From Pseudomonas reactans (GTDB taxonomy: Bacteria > Pseudomonadota > Gammaproteobacteria > Pseudomonadales > Pseudomonadaceae): DNA of 35,894 nt. The notes beneath the pieces are model-generated. The model had not been told where the DNA came from. It searched no databases and worked only from the letters and a program-made list of their open reading frames with translations. The stretch spans positions 1 through 35,894 of the forward strand of contig NZ_JACAPG010000022.1 in assembly GCF_013385825.1 (NCBI RefSeq). The letters are read 5' to 3'. Within the stretch, counting starts at the first letter, position 1, and each line of letters begins with the position of its first letter. Shown piece by piece: positions 1 through 8,302 of the stretch. Made by a program: the position numbers and the translations under genes.

Positions 1-213
1 GCAGGGATGTCGGTTTAGCCGCCCCGCGCCATGGATGGCGCGTGGCGGCGGCCCCCCAAATACCTGTCGGATTACGGGCACACCGAGCCTAGGCGAGGTG
101 CCGAGTGTTGGGGCAAGAGCGCTTTGGTTACTTTCGCGCTTTTCGAAAGTGACCCGCCGTAAGGGCGGAACCAATAGCCGCCATCACCCAAATAACGGAT
201 ATGTCCCCCAACC
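1..213. repeat. Large intergenic repeat of fluorescent pseudomonads, left copy
   Basis: This stretch is non-coding in character. It contains two perfect hairpins: CGCGCCAT (25-32) with ATGGCGCG (35-42), and ACTTTCG (130-136) with CGAAAGT (144-150). It then runs through a GCCGTAAGGGCGGAACC block into a 57-base module at 156-213. That module recurs in inverted orientation at the right edge (35837-35894) with only about nine differences. I recognise the GGTTCCGCCCTTACGGC / GGGTCACTTT module as a multi-copy intergenic repeat of P. fluorescens-group genomes, often mis-called as short ORFs. Its function is unknown to me. The open frames crossing it are not believed to be genes. Confidence 0.75.
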
Positions 214-258
214 AGACCCAAACATCGCTTTTGCAGTATCCACAGGTGCTATACAGAA

Positions 259-939
259 TCACCCCAACCGAGCCGCCGCCCGCGCAACGATCTCCCCACG
301 CACCCTGCGCGATTCAGCCGTGCGCTTGTTGGCTTCCTCCAACACATGCTTGGGCGCCGTGTCCGGACGCCCGGAATCAAACGGCGGTGCCGGCGCGTAT
401 TCAATCTGCAATTGCACCAACTGCGCCGCCGCCTCGCTGTACAACTCGGCAGCCAACGTCAGGGCGAAGTCGATACCGGCAGTGATGCCGCCCCCGGTCA
501 GCAGGTTGCCGTCACGCACCACACGCTCTTGCACTGGAGTCGCACCGAGCGGGGCGAGCAGATCGTGGTAGGCCCAGTGCGTGGTTGCCTTGCGCCCGCG
601 CAACACACCGGCGGCACCGAGCACCAGCGAGCCGGTGCACACCGACGTCACATAACGTGCGGTCTGCGCCTGGACCTTGAGAAAGTCCAGGGTCTGCGGG
701 TCTTCCATCAGCGCACCAACACCGGAACCGCCAGGCACACAGATCACATCCAGGCGCGGGCAGTCGGCATAAGTCATGGTCGGGGTGAACACCAGGCCAG
801 TGCTGGAAGTGACCGGCTCCAGGTCTTTCCACACCAAGTGCAACTTCACATCCGGCAGTGAACCCAAGACGTCATAAGGACCGGTGAGGTCCAATTGCTG
901 GATACCGGGAAACAACACAAAGCCAATCTGCAAGGTCAT
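259..939 (-). CDS. inhA: Isonitrile hydratase-like DJ-1/PfpI family enzyme
   Basis: A 226-residue single-domain DJ-1/PfpI protein. The nucleophile elbow SVCTGS places Cys101 at the position of the active-site cysteine reported for isonitrile hydratase of Pseudomonas putida. The N-terminus (QIGFVLFPGIQQLDLTGPYD) and the end (EYAPAPPFDSG) match that subfamily closely. The predicted reaction is cytosolic hydration of an isonitrile to an N-substituted formamide. The ATG start at 939 fits the family N-terminus. The gene is divergent from a GlxA-like regulator that carries the same DJ-1 fold, which suggests the neighbour controls it. The enzyme family is firm. The exact substrate rests on remembered similarity, and other DJ-1 enzymes are possible. 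Confidence 0.82.
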   Translation of the reverse strand: MTLQIGFVLFPGIQQLDLTGPYDVLGSLPDVKLHLVWKDLEPVTSSTGLVFTPTMTYADCPRLDVICVPGGSGVGALMEDPQTLDFLKVQAQTARYVTSVCTGSLVLGAAGVLRGRKATTHWAYHDLLAPLGATPVQERVVRDGNLLTGGGITAGIDFALTLAAELYSEAAAQLVQLQIEYAPAPPFDSGRPDTAPKHVLEEANKRTAESRRVRGEIVARAAARLG

Positions 940-1029
940 GAATGAAGCTCCGTCAAAGGGGTGGACGGCTTCACTCTAGAGGCCTAGGCTTTGGCGAATA
1001 CGCCATTGAGCCCACGAATCACGCCAATC

Positions 1030-2034
1030 ATGCCCAGAATCGTCCACGTACTCGCTTTCGATAACGCCCAGGTGCTGGATGTCACCGGGCCGTTGCAGGT
1101 GTTCGCCTCCACCAATGACCTGGCGCGTCAACGCGGCCTGCCGTTGCCCTACGCCGTGTCGGTGATTGCTGCCCAAGCGGAGCCGGTGATGACGTCGGCT
1201 GGCTTGGCATTGCTGGCCCAGCCGCTGCCCGCCATCGATGCGCCGTGCGATACGTTGGTGATTGCCGGCGGCTGGGGCGTGTACGGTGCCGCCGAAGACC
1301 CGTCGTTGGTGGAGTGGGTGCGCGAGAAAGCCCGTCACACCCGGCGCATGACGTCAGTGTGTACCGGTGCGTTCCTGCTCGCCGCCAGTGGCATGCTCGA
1401 TGGCTGTCGCGTGGCCACCCACTGGACGCGGTGCGACGAACTGGCGCGCAAATTCCCTGCGTTGACGGTGGAGTCCAACCCGATTTTCATCCAGCAAGGC
1501 GCCGTCTGGACGTCCGCCGGCGTCACTGCTGGCATCGACCTGTGTCTGGCGCTGGTGGAAGAAGACCTCGGCCGCGCTGTGGCCCTGGAAGTGGCGCGGC
1601 ACCTGGTGGTGTTCCTCAAGCGCCCCGGCGGCCAGTCTCAATTCAGCGTGACCCTGTCCCTGCAAAAAGACGACAGCCGCTTCGCTGAACTCCACGCCTG
1701 GATCGCCGAAAACCTCACCCTGGATTTGAGCATCTCGACCCTGGCCGCCCAAGCCGGCATGAGCGAACGCAGCTTTGTACGCCACTACCGCGCCGAAACC
1801 GGTCAGACCCCGGCACGTGCCGTCGAATTGATCCGCGTCGAAACCGCGCGTCGGCAATTGGCTGACAGCGCGGCGTCGATCAAACGCATCGCCGTGCAGT
1901 GTGGCTTTGGCTGTGAAGAAACCCTGCGCCGCAGCTTCCTTCGCGCCTTGTCGGTGACGCCCCAGGCTTACCGCGAACGCTTTTCGCCCAGCAACTCCAG
2001 CAGCGCATCCAGCGTGGCTTGCGGTGCTTCCTGA
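1030..2034 (+). CDS. GlxA-type AraC regulator with N-terminal DJ-1/PfpI domain
   Basis: A 334-residue transcription factor. The N-terminal DJ-1/PfpI domain (about 1-190, elbow SVCTGAF with Cys111) probably senses a ligand. The C-terminal AraC-type double helix-turn-helix (about 230-325) has the pattern ISTLAAQAGMSERSF ... IAVQCGFGCEETLRRSF. I chose ATG 1030 because MPRIVHVLAFDNAQ is the usual family start. An in-frame TTG at 991 would add 13 unconserved residues, and neither has a strong ribosome site. The 90-bp gap to the divergent inhA-like gene should hold both promoters. The last 67 bases overlap the 3' end of the convergent hydrolase gene. The family call is firm; the target is inferred from divergence. 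Confidence 0.85.
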   Translation: MPRIVHVLAFDNAQVLDVTGPLQVFASTNDLARQRGLPLPYAVSVIAAQAEPVMTSAGLALLAQPLPAIDAPCDTLVIAGGWGVYGAAEDPSLVEWVREKARHTRRMTSVCTGAFLLAASGMLDGCRVATHWTRCDELARKFPALTVESNPIFIQQGAVWTSAGVTAGIDLCLALVEEDLGRAVALEVARHLVVFLKRPGGQSQFSVTLSLQKDDSRFAELHAWIAENLTLDLSISTLAAQAGMSERSFVRHYRAETGQTPARAVELIRVETARRQLADSAASIKRIAVQCGFGCEETLRRSFLRALSVTPQAYRERFSPSNSSSASSVACGAS

Positions 2035-2882
2035 GGGATATTGTGACCCACGCCGGGCAGCACCTGACGGCGGTAAAACCCGCTGAAATGCTCGACATCA
2101 TCATCCACTTCAGGCGGTGGTCCCACCCCATCATCGGCGCCGCACAGCGAAATGCTCGGCACCGAGATCGGCGGCTGCAACGCCAGCGCCTGCTCGATGG
2201 CTTCCAGCGTCGGGTCGCCGGGCGCATACATGAAGCGGTGGCGATAGGAGTGAATCACCACCTCGACAAAATCCGGGTTATCGAACGACGGCGCGGTCTG
2301 CTCATACAGCCCCGGCCCCTCGGCCCAGGACGGCGACCATAACGACCACAGCAACTTGCACAGTTCGCCACGGTTGGCGGTCAAGCCGTCCACGCCGCGC
2401 TGGGTGTGAAAGTAGAACTGATACCACAAGCGATGCTCCGTCACCGGCGCCCTGGGCTTCAGTGACTTGGCGATGTCCTGGATGTTGTAGCCATCGCCGG
2501 TCACCAAACCGCGCACCCGCTCGGGCCACAACGCCGCGACGATACACGCGGCTCGCCCACCCCAGTCATAGCCGGCGAGGGTGGCCTGCGGGATCGCCAG
2601 CGCATCCATGAAGTCCAGTAGGTCCTTGGCCAATGCGGCCTGCTGCCCGGAACGCATCACCTGCTCGTTGATAAACCGCGTCGGGCCGTAACCGCGCAGG
2701 TACGGCACCAGTACCCGGTAGCCACGCTCGGCCAGTACCGGCGCAATCGCGTCATAACCGCGCGGGTCATAGGGAAAACCGTGTAGCAGGATCACCGGCT
2801 CACCGTCGAGAGGACCGTGGGCTTCGTAGGCGATATCGAGCATGGGCGTGCGTGCGTACAGTAGCGGGGTAGTGATCGTCAT
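1968..2882 (-). CDS. Alpha/beta hydrolase, epoxide hydrolase-like
   Basis: A 304-residue alpha/beta-hydrolase with the epoxide-hydrolase layout. The oxyanion motif HGFP is at 34-37 and the nucleophile elbow GYDWGG carries Asp106. A cap region follows (about 135-235), then an acid region GADDG near 250 and the catalytic His280 in GVGHN. An Asp rather than Ser nucleophile points to an epoxide hydrolase or haloalkane dehalogenase rather than an esterase, and HGFP plus GYDWGG favours epoxide hydrolase. ATG 2882 has an AGGAG site about 6 bases upstream. The final 22 codons overlap the convergent regulator gene. The substrate is unknown. Confidence 0.82.
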   Translation of the reverse strand: MTITTPLLYARTPMLDIAYEAHGPLDGEPVILLHGFPYDPRGYDAIAPVLAERGYRVLVPYLRGYGPTRFINEQVMRSGQQAALAKDLLDFMDALAIPQATLAGYDWGGRAACIVAALWPERVRGLVTGDGYNIQDIAKSLKPRAPVTEHRLWYQFYFHTQRGVDGLTANRGELCKLLWSLWSPSWAEGPGLYEQTAPSFDNPDFVEVVIHSYRHRFMYAPGDPTLEAIEQALALQPPISVPSISLCGADDGVGPPPEVDDDVEHFSGFYRRQVLPGVGHNIPQEAPQATLDALLELLGEKRSR

Positions 2883-2956
2883 AGGGGGCTCCTGTCAGGT
2901 GCTGAAACTCTAGCCCAAAGGCATGACGGAAGGGTGTGCAGATAAACGCAGTGGCG

Positions 2957-3430
2957 TTACTTGTCTAGACCCAAATCGGTGCTGTTCAGCACATGCTTGA
3001 AATGATGCCGCCACAAGTCCACCCCTAACTGCCCCGACCGATCCAGCGATGACCCCACCGTCAGATCGCTGATCAAGGTCGGCTGCAACCCCGCATCAAA
3101 CAACGCAAACCCCGCCGCCAACACGCAGGTGTCGGTCTGGATACCACACACCAGCACGCGTTGTGGCGCGAGGCTTTTCAGGTAGGCGACGGTCTCGGGT
3201 GTCGGCGCATAGCCGTGTTTGATAAAGATGCGATCAGCGGCCACCAAGCTCTGGTCGTTCGGCGCCGGTTGCCAGCCGAGTTGCCGGGCGAAGGGTGTGA
3301 CGCTCTCGTCGTGGCGCTCCACGGTGGCGACTGACGGCATGCGCCCCAGCAGGGCGTCGATGCCGTCCACCAGCCACGTGGGCGGGTTGAAGGAAGGTTG
3401 CACGTCGATGATCAGCAGTACCTGGCGCAT
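2957..3430 (-). CDS. Isochorismatase-family cysteine hydrolase
   Basis: A 157-residue isochorismatase-like protein. The family triad is visible: Asp9 in LLIIDVQ, Lys71 in IFIKHGY and Cys102 in GIQTDTCV. That triad fits a C-N hydrolase such as nicotinamidase or another amidase rather than a true isochorismatase, although the substrate cannot be read from sequence. I chose ATG 3430 because an AGGA site lies about 6 bases upstream and the DVQ motif then sits at the usual position. An upstream in-frame ATG at 3463 would add 11 residues. The gene is last in a minus-strand run with the GH15 and SDR genes, 48 bases after the GH15 stop. Confidence 0.8.
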   Translation of the reverse strand: MRQVLLIIDVQPSFNPPTWLVDGIDALLGRMPSVATVERHDESVTPFARQLGWQPAPNDQSLVAADRIFIKHGYAPTPETVAYLKSLAPQRVLVCGIQTDTCVLAAGFALFDAGLQPTLISDLTVGSSLDRSGQLGVDLWRHHFKHVLNSTDLGLDK

Positions 3431-3478
3431 GGCGTTCCTGTCCGTGGTCGAGTGGCCGCCCATTGTGCACAGGCCACT

Positions 3479-5302
3479 TCAGGGTTGCCAGGTGGTTTTC
3501 TCCCCACTGAGCTTGCGATCCAGGAACGTCGCCGCGCTGATCAGCGCAAGATGACTCAAGGCCTGGGGCGTGTTACCCAGGTGGCGGGCCTGGTTGTCGA
3601 ATTCTTCGGCGTAAAGGCCCAGGGGGTTGGCGTAACGCAGCAGTTGCTCGAATTCCAGGTGGGCCTTTTCCACTTGCCCGGCACGGGCCAGGCATTCGAC
3701 GTACCAGAACGAGCACGCCGCAAATGCGCCTTCGGTGCCTTGCAGGCCGTCGATCTGGCTGTCGTCGTTGCGGTAGCGATAGACCATGCCGTCGCGCACC
3801 AGGCTTTTCTGGATGGCTTCCAGGGTTGATAGCCAGCGTGGGTCGGTCGCGGCGACAAATCTCACCAGCGGCATCAGTAGCATCGAACCGTCGAGCGCGG
3901 TGCTGCCGATATGCTGCACGAAATGCCCGCGTTCTTCGTTCCAGAAGTTGCTCCAGATGTCGGCGTAGATCGCCTGGCGGGTCTGGTCCCAGCGCGCGAA
4001 CGGAGCGGGCAGAGAGCGTTTGGAGGCCAGGCGGATGGCACGGTCCAGCGCCACCCAGCACATCAGTCGTGAGTGCAGGAAATGATGCTGCTCGCCGCGC
4101 ATTTCCCAGATGCCCACATCTTTGGTGTTCCAGATTTCACACACCTGATCAGCCACCTCCACGGTGTGTTTCCAACCTTCATGGGAGATGGCCTCGCCGT
4201 ACTTGTTGACCAGGTACACCGCGTCCATCAGCTCGCCATAGATGTCCAGCTGGATCTGGTCGAAGGCCTCGTTGCCGATGCGCACCGGTTTGGCGCCGCC
4301 GTGGCCGCTGAAGTGTTCCAGCTCGGCTTCTGGCAGTTCCTGACGACCGTCGATGCCATACAAGATGTTGATCTTGGTCGGTTGGCCACAGCAGTCACTC
4401 ACGCGGCCTTTGAGCCAGCGCATATAGGCGTTGGCTTCCTCGACAAACCCCAGGCGCATGAAGGCATACACGGTGAACGATGCATCGCGGATCCAGGTGT
4501 AGCGGTAGTCCCAGTTGCGTTCACCACCGGGGGTTTCCGGCAGGCCGAAGGTGGCGGCGGCGATGATCGCGCCGTGTTTACGCGAGGTCAGCAGCTTAAG
4601 CGCCAGGGCCGAACGGTTGACCATTTCGCGCCAGCGCCCACGGTAGTTCGATTGCGCGATCCAGCCGCGCCAGAACTTCAAGGTGTGGGCCAGCGCCAGG
4701 TCGGTGCAACTGCTGTCCACCCGTTCATCCTCCTGGCCGCCGAGGACGAACTCGGCACCTTCTTCCTGGCCCAGGGTAAAGCTGGCCACGGCGCCGCCGT
4801 CTTTGATCTGCAAGGGGTGGCTGCCGGACAAGCGCAGGCCGGGTTGGCCTTCGGCAATGAAACAGACCGTGCCGTTGTCACGGGTAGCTTGGGTAGGCGT
4901 GCGCGCATAATCATGGCGCACCGCACAGCGCAGATGAATGTCCGCTTTGCCGCTGACCACACGCACGCGGCGGATCAGCAGCGGCAGGTCGTCAATTTCT
5001 TCGCTGATGGCCAGCAGGTCGGTGATCTCCACTACGGCCTCATCGCTGAGCCAGCGGGTTTGCAGCACGTTGGTGTCGGGCAGGTAGATCTGTTCGCGGC
5101 GCGCGTTGGGCAGGTCCGGGGTGAGTTGGAAAATGCCGGCGTTGGGGCTGTCCAGCAGCGAGCAGAAGATCGACGGGCTGTCGAATTCTGGCCAGCAGAA
5201 GAAGTCGATGCTGCCTTTATCGTTCACCAATGCGGCACTGCGCATATCGCCGATAATGCCGTGGGCATCGATGGCACTTTGTGGTTCGTTCAGATCAACC
5301 AT
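3479..5302 (-). CDS. Glycoside hydrolase family 15 protein (glucoamylase/trehalase-like)
   Basis: A 607-residue two-part protein of the bacterial GH15 type. The N-terminal beta-rich domain (about 1-215) starts with the typical AIDAHGIIGDMRSAALV. The C-terminal (alpha/alpha)6 barrel holds the family signature YTWIRDASF (near 268-276) and conserved ALDGSMLLMPL. GH15 enzymes are inverting hydrolases of alpha-linked glucosides, and relatives of this length in proteobacteria and actinobacteria include trehalases. The exact substrate is not established here. ATG 5302 lies 10 bases from a GGAG site; a GTG at 5308 in the same frame is an alternative. The start overlaps the end of the SDR gene, implying translational coupling. 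There is no signal peptide, so the enzyme is cytosolic. Confidence 0.85.
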   Translation of the reverse strand: MVDLNEPQSAIDAHGIIGDMRSAALVNDKGSIDFFCWPEFDSPSIFCSLLDSPNAGIFQLTPDLPNARREQIYLPDTNVLQTRWLSDEAVVEITDLLAISEEIDDLPLLIRRVRVVSGKADIHLRCAVRHDYARTPTQATRDNGTVCFIAEGQPGLRLSGSHPLQIKDGGAVASFTLGQEEGAEFVLGGQEDERVDSSCTDLALAHTLKFWRGWIAQSNYRGRWREMVNRSALALKLLTSRKHGAIIAAATFGLPETPGGERNWDYRYTWIRDASFTVYAFMRLGFVEEANAYMRWLKGRVSDCCGQPTKINILYGIDGRQELPEAELEHFSGHGGAKPVRIGNEAFDQIQLDIYGELMDAVYLVNKYGEAISHEGWKHTVEVADQVCEIWNTKDVGIWEMRGEQHHFLHSRLMCWVALDRAIRLASKRSLPAPFARWDQTRQAIYADIWSNFWNEERGHFVQHIGSTALDGSMLLMPLVRFVAATDPRWLSTLEAIQKSLVRDGMVYRYRNDDSQIDGLQGTEGAFAACSFWYVECLARAGQVEKAHLEFEQLLRYANPLGLYAEEFDNQARHLGNTPQALSHLALISAATFLDRKLSGEKTTWQP

Positions 5303-6095
5303 TGCCACGGAACTCCGGATACAGGCTCATGCCGCCATCAATAAAGAGCGTACTGCCGACTACATAATCGGACGCATCACTGGCCAGCCACACCACCGCG
5401 TTGGCGACGTCTTCCACATCGCCGATCCGCCCGTAGGGAATCAACTTGAGCAGCTCCTGTGCTGCTGCGCCTTCAGTGGCTGCTCGATTGATCGCAGTGC
5501 GGATCGCCCCCGGCGCAATGCCATTGATACGGATGCGCTGTTCGCTGACTTCCTGGGCGAGGGTGCGCATCAACATCTCCACGCCTCCCTTGGACGCGGC
5601 GTAGTTCACATGCCCGGCCCAGGGGATCAGTTGGTGCACCGAACTCATGTGGATGATTTTGCCCGCCGCCCGCGACACGCCTTCGCGCACGCCCTGGCGG
5701 TTGAAGAGGCGCACCGCCGCGCGGGCACACAGGAACTGGCCGGTGAGGTTGACGCCGATCACCGCATTCCAGTCATCCAGGCTCATGTCCACCAGGTTGG
5801 CGTCCTTCTGCATGCCGGAGTTGGCCACCAGGATATCCAAGTGGCCAAAGGCATCCAGGGCCTGGGCAAAAAGCCGTTCCACATCCTCTTCTTTAGAAAC
5901 GTTGGCGCCGATGGCAATCGCCCGGCCACCCTCGGCATTGATCTGCTCTGCCAGTGCTTCGGCTGGTGCGGCCTGGCTGTTGTAATTCAGCACCACGGCC
6001 GCCCCGGCTTGCGCCAGAGCCTTGGCCGCGCCGGCACCGATTCCGGAACTGGCACCGGTCACCAGCGCCACTTGTTGTTCCAACGAGATATGCAT
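5295..6095 (-). CDS. SDR oxidoreductase, glucose 1-dehydrogenase-like
   Basis: A classical short-chain dehydrogenase of 266 residues. The cofactor motif TGASSGIG is at 13-20 and the catalytic Ser152, Tyr165 and Lys169 (YAASK) are present. The C-terminus is the usual GSTLFIDGGMSL. The overall pattern resembles proteins annotated as glucose 1-dehydrogenase, which oxidise glucose to gluconolactone with NAD(P). Pairing with a GH15 glucosidase makes a glucose-releasing then glucose-oxidising pair plausible, but this is inferred. It is the first gene of the minus-strand operon. Its stop overlaps the GH15 start by 8-14 bases. ATG 6095 has an AAGG/GGTGAG region upstream. Confidence 0.85.
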   Translation of the reverse strand: MHISLEQQVALVTGASSGIGAGAAKALAQAGAAVVLNYNSQAAPAEALAEQINAEGGRAIAIGANVSKEEDVERLFAQALDAFGHLDILVANSGMQKDANLVDMSLDDWNAVIGVNLTGQFLCARAAVRLFNRQGVREGVSRAAGKIIHMSSVHQLIPWAGHVNYAASKGGVEMLMRTLAQEVSEQRIRINGIAPGAIRTAINRAATEGAAAQELLKLIPYGRIGDVEDVANAVVWLASDASDYVVGSTLFIDGGMSLYPEFRGNG

Positions 6096-6240
6096 TGCTC
6101 ACCGACCTTAAATTCGTGAGTTCAAGTAGCTGACTGATCGCACGCAAGGGAAGTTCAGCCGTGTGAAATTAGCGACTACAACCATGGTGAAAAATGGAAT
6201 AACAGAACTATAAAAAATAACCATAAGATACTAAAAAACC

Positions 6241-6283
6241 GCTCAAAAGCGTTTGACAGGCTTTTGAGCCGCGTGTCTTATAG
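6241..6283 (+). promoter_or_regulatory. Putative promoter with -35 inside a perfect inverted repeat, ahead of the biosynthetic operon
   Basis: A perfect 10-bp inverted repeat, GCTCAAAAGC (6241-6250) and GCTTTTGAGC (6260-6269), encloses a consensus -35 TTGACA (6253-6258). Weak -10 candidates (around 6276-6283, TCTTATAG) follow 17-19 bases later. The upstream 80 bases are AT-rich. A repressor binding the dyad would cover the -35, so this reads as an operator-promoter for the plus-strand operon starting at 6349. The -10 is poor, so the promoter call is tentative. The hairpin lacks a following T-run, so it is not an obvious terminator. Confidence 0.45.
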
Positions 6284-6380
6284 GCACACATCAACCCGCT
6301 CCGTTGGTAGTTCGGAAGTCATCGCGGGGCCACCTATAAGAGAAATCTATGTGCCTTTCGGCCGATATAGGGGAACTACC
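6277..6380 (+). other. Possible structured mRNA leader around the first start codon
   Basis: Several exact complementary blocks surround the ATG at 6349. CTTATAGG (6277-6284) pairs with CCTATAAG (6333-6340). GGTAGTTC (6306-6313) pairs with GAACTACC (6373-6380). CCTATA (6333-6338) can alternatively pair with TATAGG (6366-6371), nested within the second pair. The two states are mutually exclusive, and the second encloses the start codon. This arrangement could control translation, but I recognise no known riboswitch. Confidence 0.3.
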
Positions 6381-7053
6381 AGATCAGGTAAAAGCAGTCG
6401 CCTTAGTTGGCGTGCCTAAGTTAGTTATCTTCGATTGCGAGGGTGTGCTCGTCCAAAGTGAAGAAATAACCCTGTCTGTGTTGATCTCCATGCTTAATGC
6501 CCTTGTTGAGGGCGATACGCGTCTTGATGTAACAGGTTTTATCGAGCACTTTCGTGGGCGAAAGATTGCCGAGTGTTTGCGTGAGGCTGAGCGCGTTTTA
6601 AATATCAACCTGGACGATGAGTTTGAACATCGCTTTCGTGAGCAAGCGCTGGATGCACTGACGCTTGATTTAAACGCCACTGACGGCATCGTTGAATTAT
6701 TGCAATCGCTGACGGTTCCTTATTGCGTCGCCTCCAGTGCGCCACGCAACAAAATAGAGCACTGTTTGCGTATTGCCGGGCTGCTTTCATATTTCGAAGG
6801 GCGAATATTCAGTTGTTATGACTTGGGTCGTTGGAAACCTGACCCGTTGGTGTTTCTCACCGCCTGCAACACTTACAGCGTTGATGTGGGCGATGCGCTG
6901 GTTATTGAGGACAGTGTGACGGGTGTTCAGGCTGCCGTTGCCGCCGATATAAAAGTGCTGGGTTTTGGCCCGCCGCATCGGCATTCGCAATTGGCTGCGG
7001 CCGGGGCATTACCGATTACCGATATACGTGAAGTACTGGCCATTTTTAATTGA
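6349..7053 (+). CDS. HAD-superfamily sugar phosphatase-like protein (YieH-like)
   Basis: A 234-residue HAD subfamily protein. Motif I is FDCEGVLVQSE with nucleophile Asp29. The second acidic residue is Glu31 instead of the usual Asp (DxE, not DxD). Motif II is Ser130 in ASSAPRNK, motif III is Lys163 in GRWKPDP and motif IV is VIEDSV (187-188). The SCYDLGRWKPDP stretch resembles E. coli YieH, a 6-phosphogluconate phosphatase. The likely role is removing phosphate from a sugar-phosphate intermediate. ATG 6349 has only a weak AAGAGA site, and the conserved domain begins near residue 23, so a GTG at 6412 is an alternative. First gene of the operon, AT-richer than its neighbours (one 60-base line counted at 45% GC). 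Confidence 0.78.
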   Translation: MCLSADIGELPDQVKAVALVGVPKLVIFDCEGVLVQSEEITLSVLISMLNALVEGDTRLDVTGFIEHFRGRKIAECLREAERVLNINLDDEFEHRFREQALDALTLDLNATDGIVELLQSLTVPYCVASSAPRNKIEHCLRIAGLLSYFEGRIFSCYDLGRWKPDPLVFLTACNTYSVDVGDALVIEDSVTGVQAAVAADIKVLGFGPPHRHSQLAAAGALPITDIREVLAIFN

Positions 7054-7078
7054 CTTAATGACTCAGGGAGGAGGCGTC

Positions 7079-8302
7079 GTGAACACACTTGGTTACCTGG
7101 AACGGCTCGAACGCAACGATCCATCTTCGCAAGTTTGGTGGGATTCATCGCCTGCCGTGTATCAGCCTTACAAACAGCACCTGCTGGAAAAATACCCGGC
7201 GGCGGTGACTTATATAGAAGCGTTGATGCCGGATGATTTCTCACAACCCTGGGGCCTGTGCAGCGTAACGACCAACCCACGCTTGGTGACGGCCGTTATC
7301 CTCGAAAAACGCGAGTATTGGTCATCGCGTTTCAACTTGGCCAGCCTGTCCCCCGGTGAGTTGCGCAAGCAGCTGTACAACGAGGTCATCATCGAAGGGG
7401 CTGCGACGCTCAAGCCGCGCTGGGTTCAATCGGCACAAGCCGAAGGCTGGATCTGCGCTCAAGTCGACCCGGTGGATGTACGCTGTACCGAGCGCATGAC
7501 CATCAGGGGGTTGGAGTTGCAGCGCCTTGCGCCGAATGTGATGGTCAAGGTACCGGGCAGCCTGGAAGGGCTGGCGACTGTCGAACAACTGGTGGCCCAA
7601 GGTGCCTCGATCAATATCACCTTCTGCTTCACGGTTGCCCAGTTCCAGGCGGGTATCCAGGCCATCGAGCGGGGCAGGGCGACCGCGCACAGCAACGGCA
7701 TCGACACCCGCCATTGCAACTACGTGATCACCTTCATGATCGGGCGTTTCGCCTGTCAGCCCGAATTCACGCTGCAGGCAGCGGAACGCGGCCTGGCGCT
7801 GAGTGCTGAGGAACAGCGCTGGGCCGAATTGATGATTTACGAGCAGATCCAGGTGCTGGTAGCGGCATCGACCGTGCCGGTCAAAACCCTGCTATCGAGC
7901 ATTAAGGTCGATGTGGACGAGCGGGGCAACAAGCACTGCTGGCACCTGGAAAAAACCGGGCAGACGGCGACCTGTTACACGCTGACGCCGGATGTGGTGG
8001 AGTTTCTGGTCGAGCGTGAAAGCCACGGCAAACCGGTGATGCCTGCCGTGGCGCCGCAGAAACCGCCCGCGTTGACCTTCGCCAAGCTGATACGCATCCC
8101 GTATTTCTACGAAGCCTACTTTATCGACAGCATCGAACCGTACGACTTCGGTAACCACGAAGCCTTTCTCAACGCCTGCAATGAGGCGAACAGCGCACAC
8201 CGGCGTCTGGCGGACTACTGCGTTCGACTTTGCCCGGTCACCAAACCCTTCAAGCGCGCACTCAACGCGTTGCTCGCCGCCGAATTCGGGGTGATCGCAT
8301 GA
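7079..8302 (+). CDS. Transaldolase-family protein with C-terminal extension
   Basis: A 407-residue transaldolase-like protein. The Schiff-base Lys157 lies in VMVKVPGSLEG, TTNP is at 64-67, Asp22 is near the N-terminus, and INITFCFT supplies the conserved Thr. The conserved acidic residue of the family EV(D)xR block appears as Gln128 (AQVDP). About 100 residues follow the barrel, which typical 317-residue transaldolases lack. The family moves a three-carbon dihydroxyacetone unit between ketose and aldose phosphates, so this enzyme may build an unusual sugar. GTG 7079 has an excellent GGGAGGAGG site about 5 bases upstream; ATG 7058 is in frame but has no such site. It follows the HAD gene by 25 bases. 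Confidence 0.78.
   Translation: MNTLGYLERLERNDPSSQVWWDSSPAVYQPYKQHLLEKYPAAVTYIEALMPDDFSQPWGLCSVTTNPRLVTAVILEKREYWSSRFNLASLSPGELRKQLYNEVIIEGAATLKPRWVQSAQAEGWICAQVDPVDVRCTERMTIRGLELQRLAPNVMVKVPGSLEGLATVEQLVAQGASINITFCFTVAQFQAGIQAIERGRATAHSNGIDTRHCNYVITFMIGRFACQPEFTLQAAERGLALSAEEQRWAELMIYEQIQVLVAASTVPVKTLLSSIKVDVDERGNKHCWHLEKTGQTATCYTLTPDVVEFLVERESHGKPVMPAVAPQKPPALTFAKLIRIPYFYEAYFIDSIEPYDFGNHEAFLNACNEANSAHRRLADYCVRLCPVTKPFKRALNALLAAEFGVIA

Noticed and set aside
35..571. Open frames crossing the left-edge repeat
   Set aside because: They run through a known non-coding repeat and into the antisense of the inhA-like gene, and no protein family is visible.
4073..5344. Long open frame opposite the GH15 gene
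   Set aside because: It is the antisense of a clearly conserved GH15 coding sequence and shows no family features; high GC gives long shadow frames.
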